Shown here one piece after another: positions 58,887 to 64,000 of a stretch of 64,000 nucleotides of DNA (positions are counted from its first letter, which is position 1; each line of letters opens with the position of its first letter). Source of the stretch: DASZIT01 sp036268775 (lineage in GTDB: Bacteria > Actinomycetota > Acidimicrobiia > Acidimicrobiales > RAAP-2); the NCBI GenBank assembly GCA_036268775.1, contig DATATM010000035.1, forward strand, positions 1-64,000. The letters are read 5' to 3'. Made by a program: the position numbers and the translations under genes. Below the pieces are notes generated by a model. The model was not told where the DNA came from, did no database searches, and was given only the letters and a program-made list of their open reading frames with translations.

Positions 58887-60416
58887 ATGAAGAACAAGCG
58901 CGCCCTCTGGGCCAGTTTGATCAGTATCGTGCTGATCGCCGCGATCGCGCTGGGAGCCACCTTGGCGGCGGGGTGGTCGCCGAAGCTCGGGCTTGACCTC
59001 GAAGGCGGCCTGTCGGTCGTCTACAAGACCCACACCCCGGTGACCTCCGACCAGCTCAGCACGGTGGTGTCCATCCTCAACAGCCGGGTCGCCGCCGGCG
59101 GGACCAGTGGGGCGAGTGTCGGCAGCCAGGGGAAGAACGAGGTGGTGGTGTCGATCCCGGGTGAGAAGAACACCCAGAAGGTGCTGGCGACCCTGGGCAA
59201 CACCGCCCAGCTGTTCTTCCGACCGGCCCTCTGTTACGCCCCGCCCTACACCCCGGCGAAGGGCAGCACCCCACCGACCGGCCCGTTGCCGACCTGCGCG
59301 GCCGGCGCCCAACTGACCGCCACCAATCTGGCGGTGAAGCCCGACTCCAGCAATGTGAACGGCTACACCAGCAATGCCAACAGCATCCAGGCCGATCCCC
59401 AGTTCGCCGCCTATCCGTCCACCTCGGCCACCAGTGACGACAAGAACGCCACCGTGCTGCTGCCCGGCTCCTCCGCCTCGCAGGGCACCATCCGCTACGT
59501 GCTCGGGCCGGCCGCCCTCACCGGCACCGCGGTGCACTCGGCATCGGCCCAGCTGGTCAACAACCAGTGGGCGGTCAGCATCGTCCTCACCAGCGCGGGG
59601 AGTACCGCCTGGGACACCCTTTCCCAACAGCAGTTCCACGCCATCATCGGCATCGACCTCGACGGCCAGGTGATCTCCGCCCCCATCACCCAGCCCAGCC
59701 AGGCGTCGTTCACCTCCTTCAATGGGCAGGTGCAGATCTCCGGCAGCTTCACCCAGAGCCAGGCCCAGACCCTGGCCACCGAGTTGAACTTCGGGTCGCT
59801 CCCGGTGAAGCTCGACCGGATCAATGTCCAGACTGTGTCCCCGACCCTCGGGAAGGCGTCGTTGCAAGCCGGGCTGATCTCCGGTCTGGCCGGGCTGGGC
59901 CTGGTCATGCTCTACATGCTCTTGTACTACCGACTGCTGGGTGTGGTGGTGGTCTCCGGCCTGCTGGTGACCGCCGGTTTGCTGTGGGCCATCATCGCCT
60001 TCATGGGGGAGCAGTTGAGCACCACCATCGACCTGGCCGGCATCATCGGAGTGATCGTCTCCGTCGGTATCACCGTTGACTCCTACATCGTCTATTTCGA
60101 GCGATTAAAGGACGAGACCCGTTCAGGGAGAACCGTACGGACCAGCGTCGACAAGGGATTCAAGAGCGCGTTCCGTACCGTGCTGGCCGCCGACGCGGTG
60201 TCGTTGATGGGTGCGATCGTCCTCTACGAGGTCTCCATCGGGCAGGTACAGGGGTTCGCCCTCTTCCTCGGCATCTCGACCCTCCTGGACATCTTCGTGA
60301 CCTACTTCTTCACCAAGCCGTTCGTGATCCTGCTGGGTCGGAGCCGGGGGGTGGCTGAGTCCGGCCGGGTGGGCGTGGCCGCCGGTCTCGGGGTCCTGGC
60401 GGAGGACCGGATATGA
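58887..60416 (+). CDS. secD: protein translocase subunit SecD
   Basis: 509-residue membrane protein that uses the proton gradient to help release exported proteins. N-terminal helix (about 8-28), LGLDLEGGLSVVY, a large exported P1 region with a Ser/Ala/Thr-rich insertion, then five helices from about residue 325 (GLVMLYMLLYYRLLG, GVIVSVGITVDSYIVYFERL). The D(E)-motifs of the RND core are present. Overlaps secF by ATGA (60413-60416). Confidence 0.95.
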   Translation: MKNKRALWASLISIVLIAAIALGATLAAGWSPKLGLDLEGGLSVVYKTHTPVTSDQLSTVVSILNSRVAAGGTSGASVGSQGKNEVVVSIPGEKNTQKVLATLGNTAQLFFRPALCYAPPYTPAKGSTPPTGPLPTCAAGAQLTATNLAVKPDSSNVNGYTSNANSIQADPQFAAYPSTSATSDDKNATVLLPGSSASQGTIRYVLGPAALTGTAVHSASAQLVNNQWAVSIVLTSAGSTAWDTLSQQQFHAIIGIDLDGQVISAPITQPSQASFTSFNGQVQISGSFTQSQAQTLATELNFGSLPVKLDRINVQTVSPTLGKASLQAGLISGLAGLGLVMLYMLLYYRLLGVVVVSGLLVTAGLLWAIIAFMGEQLSTTIDLAGIIGVIVSVGITVDSYIVYFERLKDETRSGRTVRTSVDKGFKSAFRTVLAADAVSLMGAIVLYEVSIGQVQGFALFLGISTLLDIFVTYFFTKPFVILLGRSRGVAESGRVGVAAGLGVLAEDRI

Positions 60417-61924
60417 GCGCCCGCCGCCGGACTCGCGAAAACGGGACCGAGGCGACGGTGTCCGACGACACCGAGCTCGAGGACGGCGAAGGGATCGAGG
60501 ATGTCGACGGGGATGAGGATGTCGACGGGGATGGGGTGAGCCCCGACGAGCTGGAGGCCGAATTCGACGAGGAGTTGGAGCACGCCGCCGAAAAGCGGTC
60601 CGACCCGAAGGGTCCCAACGCCTTCATGCGGCTCTATCGGGGCGGGACATCGTTCGACTTCATCGGCAACCGCAAGTGGTGGTTCGCCATCTCCGCCATC
60701 GTCATCCTGGCCGGGTTGATCTCCCTCGGCACCCGGGGACTCAACGAGGGGATCGACTTCAAGGGCGGCAGCTCGTGGACGGTGGCATCGCCGTCGATGA
60801 CGGTGGCCCAGGCCACCACCATTGCCAAGGCGTCCGGCGTGGCCCAGCCGACGGTGGTGTCGTTGACCAATCAGGTCACCCACGTGAAGCAGATCCAGGT
60901 CCAGGCCGACCTGAATAACCTCTCAGGCACCAAGCACCAGGCCACCGTGTTCAACCTCCAGTCCGCGCTGGCCAAGGCGGCCCATGTGCCGGTCTCGAGT
61001 GTGTCGATCAACGATGTCGGGCCGACCTGGGGGGGTCAGGTTACCGACAAGGCCATCGAGGCCCTGATCATCTTCTTCATCGTGGTGGCCATCTACATCT
61101 CCATCCGCTTCGAGTTCAAGATGGCGGTGGCCGCCATCATCGCGGTGATCCATGACCTGGCCGTGACGGTCGGGGTCTATTCGCTCTTCGGGTTCCAGGT
61201 GACTCCGGACACGGTGATCGCCGTACTCACCGTCTTGGGGTATTCCCTCTACGACACGGTGGTGGTCTTCGACCGAATACGGGACAACGCCACCGGTCTC
61301 GGCGCGTCCGGCCGCATCTCCTATTCGGACATGGTCAACCTGTCGATGAACCAGACCCTGGCCCGGTCGATCAACACCTCGGCGGTGGCCATCGTCCCGG
61401 TGCTCTCGGTGCTGGTGGTCGGCTCCATCTTCTTGGGGGCCACCTCGCTGCAGGACTTCGGGCTGGCCCTGGTCATCGGGCTCACCAGTGGGGCCTACTC
61501 GTCGATTTTCATCGCCTCCCCGTTGTTGGCGCTGATGAAGGAGCGAGAGCCCCGCTACAAGACCATCCGCCAACGGCTGGAGACCCGGGGCGACCGGGTC
61601 GGCATCCTCACCCCGGCGGCCGCCGCCGCCATGGTCGGCGCCGCCGCCAACGCCGGCGGACGGGGAGCCAGTCGGAACCGGCCCCAGACCTCCGGGGTGA
61701 TCCGGCCCGGCGGGGGGGCCAAAGCCTCCCGGTCGACCGGGACTGCCGCCAGGTCGGCGGGCACCCCCAAAGCGGGGGGAGCCCGGGCCGGCAGCGGCCA
61801 GTCCGCCTCGTCGACCGGTGGGGCGCGCTCGGGTCCGGGGTCGTCCCGTCCAGGCGGCAATCGACCGCCACCCCGTCCCCGCAAGGGCAAGGGCAAAGGC
61901 GGCAGCAAGCGCAAACGGCGCTGA
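60413..61924 (+). CDS. secF: protein translocase subunit SecF with long basic tail
   Basis: 503-residue partner of SecD. An acidic N-terminal cytoplasmic region (1-60) precedes the first helix; GIDFKGGSSW, SIRFEFKMAVAAI, LGYSLYDTVVVFDRIR and the following helices are standard. The last 110 residues are disordered and strongly basic (Arg, Gly, Lys, Ser; ending GSKRKRR), longer than usual. Translationally coupled to secD. Confidence 0.95.
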   Translation: MSARRRTRENGTEATVSDDTELEDGEGIEDVDGDEDVDGDGVSPDELEAEFDEELEHAAEKRSDPKGPNAFMRLYRGGTSFDFIGNRKWWFAISAIVILAGLISLGTRGLNEGIDFKGGSSWTVASPSMTVAQATTIAKASGVAQPTVVSLTNQVTHVKQIQVQADLNNLSGTKHQATVFNLQSALAKAAHVPVSSVSINDVGPTWGGQVTDKAIEALIIFFIVVAIYISIRFEFKMAVAAIIAVIHDLAVTVGVYSLFGFQVTPDTVIAVLTVLGYSLYDTVVVFDRIRDNATGLGASGRISYSDMVNLSMNQTLARSINTSAVAIVPVLSVLVVGSIFLGATSLQDFGLALVIGLTSGAYSSIFIASPLLALMKEREPRYKTIRQRLETRGDRVGILTPAAAAAMVGAAANAGGRGASRNRPQTSGVIRPGGGAKASRSTGTAARSAGTPKAGGARAGSGQSASSTGGARSGPGSSRPGGNRPPPRPRKGKGKGGSKRKRR

Positions 61925-61952
61925 ATCGTCCTGATCCGCTGCCGGTGGCGGG

Positions 61953-61958
61953 TACCGT
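61953..61958 (+). promoter_or_regulatory. -10 box of relA (leaderless)
   Basis: TACCGT, 6 nt before ATG 61965, no ribosome site. Confidence 0.35.
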
Positions 61959-61964
61959 GTAGTG

Positions 61965-64000
61965 ATGGCGTTGGCTTCACCAGTACCCCACGAGGGGATC
62001 GATACCAAGGGAATCGACTTCCTGGTTGGATCGACGCTGCCCGAGGCCGAAGCCGTCCTGTTGGTCCCGGTGGTGGAGGCATTTCTCCGGCGCCACCCGG
62101 GGGCGGAGACCTCGATGATCGTGCGGGCGGCCGAGACCGCCACCGCCGCCCACGCCGGCCAGCTGCGGCGATCGGGTGAGGCCTACGTCACCCATCCCAT
62201 CGCCGTCGCCGGGATCGTCGCCGAGTTGGGCCTCGACGCCCAGACGGTGGCCGCCGCCCTCCTTCACGATGCGGTGGAGGACACCGGGGTCACCGCCGAG
62301 GTCATCGAACGCGACTTCGGGCCGGCAGTGGCCGGCATCGTCGACGGCGTCACCAAGCTCGACCGACTGCAGTTCGACTCCAAGGAGGCCCAACAGGCAG
62401 CCACCGTCCGCAAGATGTTGGTGGCCATGGCCAACGACTGGCGGGTGCTGATCATCAAGTTGGCCGACCGGCTCCACAACATGCGCACCTTGTCGGTGAT
62501 GCCGGAATGGAAGCAGCGTCGCACCGCGCAGGAGACGATGGACATCTACGCCCCGCTGGCCCATCGCCTCGGCATCCAGGAGATGAAGTGGCAGCTGGAG
62601 GACCTGGCTTTCGCCACCCTCCACCCCAAGCGGTTCGCGGAGATCGAGCAGATGGTGGCCAGCCGGGCCCCCCTGCGGAACGAGTACCTGGCCCGGGTGA
62701 TGGTGGCCGTCCGGGAGCGCATCGCCGCCTCCGGGGTGACCGCGGAGGTGACCGGGCGCCCGAAGCACCTGTGGAGCATCTACGAGAAGATGGTGGTGCG
62801 GGGCAAGGAGTTCGACGACCTCCTCGACCTGGTGGGCATCCGGGTGATCGTCGAGGCGGAGAAGGACTGCTGGGCGGCCCTCGGATCGATCCACGCCATC
62901 TGGCCCCCGGTGCAGGGACGCTTCAAGGACTACATCAACTCGCCGAAGTTCAACCTCTACCAGTCGCTCCACACCACCGTGATCGGCCTGGACGGCCAGC
63001 CCATCGAGGTCCAGGTCCGCACCCACGAGATGCACCGCCGAGCCGAGTATGGCATCGCCGCCCACTGGGGCTACAAGGAGAACGCCACCCAGGGGGAGGG
63101 CGACCGCTCGACCGGGTCGAAGGCCAACAAGACGGTCAAGCCCAACAAGGTGGGCCGGGGGCGGGGGTCGAAATCGGACGGGGCGGAAGACGTCCGGCGG
63201 GTCCTCGGGTTCCGGACCCCGAAGGGGGGCAAGAGCCAGAGCGCCAAGTCGGGGCCGGGCATCACCGACGCCCAGCGGTCGGAGATCGCCGAGCGGGACC
63301 GGCGGGCGGAGCGGGTGGCGCTGGCCAAGGAGACCTCGTCGACCACCTCGGAGATCGAGTGGATGCAGCGCATCGTCGACTTCCAGAACGAGACCACCGA
63401 CCCCATCGAGTTCCTGGAGGCGTTGAAGCTCGACCTCGAAGAGGACGAGGTCTACATCTTCACCCCCAAGGGCAAGGTCATCGCCCTCACTGCCAACGCC
63501 ACCCCGGTCGACTTCGCCTACTCCATTCACACCGAGGTGGGGCACCGATGTATCGGCGCCAAGGTCAACGGGCGGTTGGTGCCGCTCGACACCAAGCTGT
63601 CCTCCGCCGACACCGTAGAGATCTTCACCTCCAAGGCGCCGACCGCCGGGCCGTCCCGCGACTGGTTGAACTTCGTGGCGTCGTCGAGGGCCCGTTCGAA
63701 GATCCGGCAGTGGTTCTCCCGGGAGCGGCGGGAAGACGCCAAGGAAGTCGGACGGGAAGAATTGATCAAGGAGTTGCGGCGGGACGGCCTGCCGGTCCAG
63801 AAGCTGGTCTCCGACAACGCCCTCTCCGACCTGGCCACCACCCTCAACTACGCCGACCTCGATGCGCTCCACGCCGCCATCGGCGACAACCGGGTGTCGG
63901 CCCGGGCAGTGGCCCAACGCCTGTTGCGGGACCTGCGGGGAGGGGTCTACGAGGAGCAGTTGCCGGTCACCGCCCGCCGCCAGCCGATGGCCCCCCGGCC
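61965..64000 (+). CDS. relA: bifunctional (p)ppGpp synthetase/hydrolase, 3' end beyond window
   Basis: 678 codons are visible and the frame is open at the window edge. The HD hydrolase domain has LLHDAVEDT (His101, Asp102), so hydrolysis should be intact. The synthetase domain carries RGKEFDDLLDLVGIRV and GRFKDYINSPKFNLYQSLHT. A charged, Lys/Gly-rich insert (about 365-440) follows, then the TGS domain (VYIFTPKGKVI, about 497-560) and the start of the regulatory half. The ACT domain is missing because the window ends. Position after secF matches M. tuberculosis. Confidence 0.93.
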   Translation, partial: MALASPVPHEGIDTKGIDFLVGSTLPEAEAVLLVPVVEAFLRRHPGAETSMIVRAAETATAAHAGQLRRSGEAYVTHPIAVAGIVAELGLDAQTVAAALLHDAVEDTGVTAEVIERDFGPAVAGIVDGVTKLDRLQFDSKEAQQAATVRKMLVAMANDWRVLIIKLADRLHNMRTLSVMPEWKQRRTAQETMDIYAPLAHRLGIQEMKWQLEDLAFATLHPKRFAEIEQMVASRAPLRNEYLARVMVAVRERIAASGVTAEVTGRPKHLWSIYEKMVVRGKEFDDLLDLVGIRVIVEAEKDCWAALGSIHAIWPPVQGRFKDYINSPKFNLYQSLHTTVIGLDGQPIEVQVRTHEMHRRAEYGIAAHWGYKENATQGEGDRSTGSKANKTVKPNKVGRGRGSKSDGAEDVRRVLGFRTPKGGKSQSAKSGPGITDAQRSEIAERDRRAERVALAKETSSTTSEIEWMQRIVDFQNETTDPIEFLEALKLDLEEDEVYIFTPKGKVIALTANATPVDFAYSIHTEVGHRCIGAKVNGRLVPLDTKLSSADTVEIFTSKAPTAGPSRDWLNFVASSRARSKIRQWFSRERREDAKEVGREELIKELRRDGLPVQKLVSDNALSDLATTLNYADLDALHAAIGDNRVSARAVAQRLLRDLRGGVYEEQLPVTARRQPMAPR

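Noticed and set aside
61977..63917. 646-codon open frame antisense to relA
   Set aside because: Shadow of a GC-rich gene; composition is repetitive and no family is recognisable.

Overview
This is a high-GC bacterial chromosome segment that most resembles an actinobacterium of the class Acidimicrobiia or a close relative. The placement is inferred from content: an MshC-type mycothiol ligase, F420 enzymes, an InhA-type enoyl reductase, a phosphatidylinositol-mannoside type lipid block, and the order thrS - HIT - pgsA - acyltransferase - pimA - ... - pdxS - pdxT - yebC - ruvCAB - ... - secDF - relA, which is also the order in Mycobacterium tuberculosis. No rRNA, tRNA, CRISPR array, insertion sequence or prophage was seen.

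Region 1 (1-7973) is mixed housekeeping and accessory material: a DUF222/HNH protein, a small membrane protein, an EmrB-type MFS exporter, a translationally coupled pair (kinase-fold phosphotransferase plus a lipocalin-like protein), a PPK2 polyphosphate kinase and a stand-alone double-PAS protein.

Region 2 (8007-25711) is the centre of the window: an almost complete system for an aerobic, high-affinity group 1h (actinobacterial) [NiFe] hydrogenase. Seventeen genes on the + strand (9311-23343), most overlapping by 4 bp, encode the small and large subunits, a NifU-like protein, three conserved accessory proteins of unknown function, the maturation endopeptidase, two tandem membrane microproteins, a YceI-like lipocalin, HypC, a small protein, HypD, HypF, a SIS-HypC fusion, a second SIS protein and HypE. 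HypA and HypB lie on the opposite strand beyond a lipoprotein esterase. A divergent gene encodes a PadR repressor fused to a YceI domain closely similar to the YceI protein inside the operon. A perfect TGTAAA-N9-TTTACA inverted repeat lies in the divergent promoter region. Because YceI proteins bind isoprenoids and quinones, and these hydrogenases feed the quinone pool, I propose quinone sensing and quinone delivery as the roles of the two YceI domains. This is inference.

Region 3 (25894-41000) holds ilvA, tag, a Ddn-type F420 protein, an acyl-CoA dehydrogenase, an unusual four-gene operon carrying six YbjQ-like domains in three proteins, a DUF2510 membrane protein, a TetR/nitronate-monooxygenase unit divergent from an aldehyde dehydrogenase with an 8-bp inverted repeat between them, cobL, a SnoaL-like protein, inhA/fabI and npdG.

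Region 4 (41015-64000) is the conserved actinobacterial block: mshC, thrS, HIT, pgsA, acyltransferase, pimA, an M48-like protein with a damaged zinc motif, a MarR/YceI/YgiD unit, pdxST, yebC, ruvCAB, queA-tgt, yajC-secD-secF, and relA running off the window end. A TTGC-N4-GCAA motif occurs in the MarR/YceI promoter region and again between inhA and npdG, suggesting one regulon. Many starts are preceded at 6-7 nt by a TANNNT box and lack a Shine-Dalgarno sequence, which points to widespread leaderless transcription.
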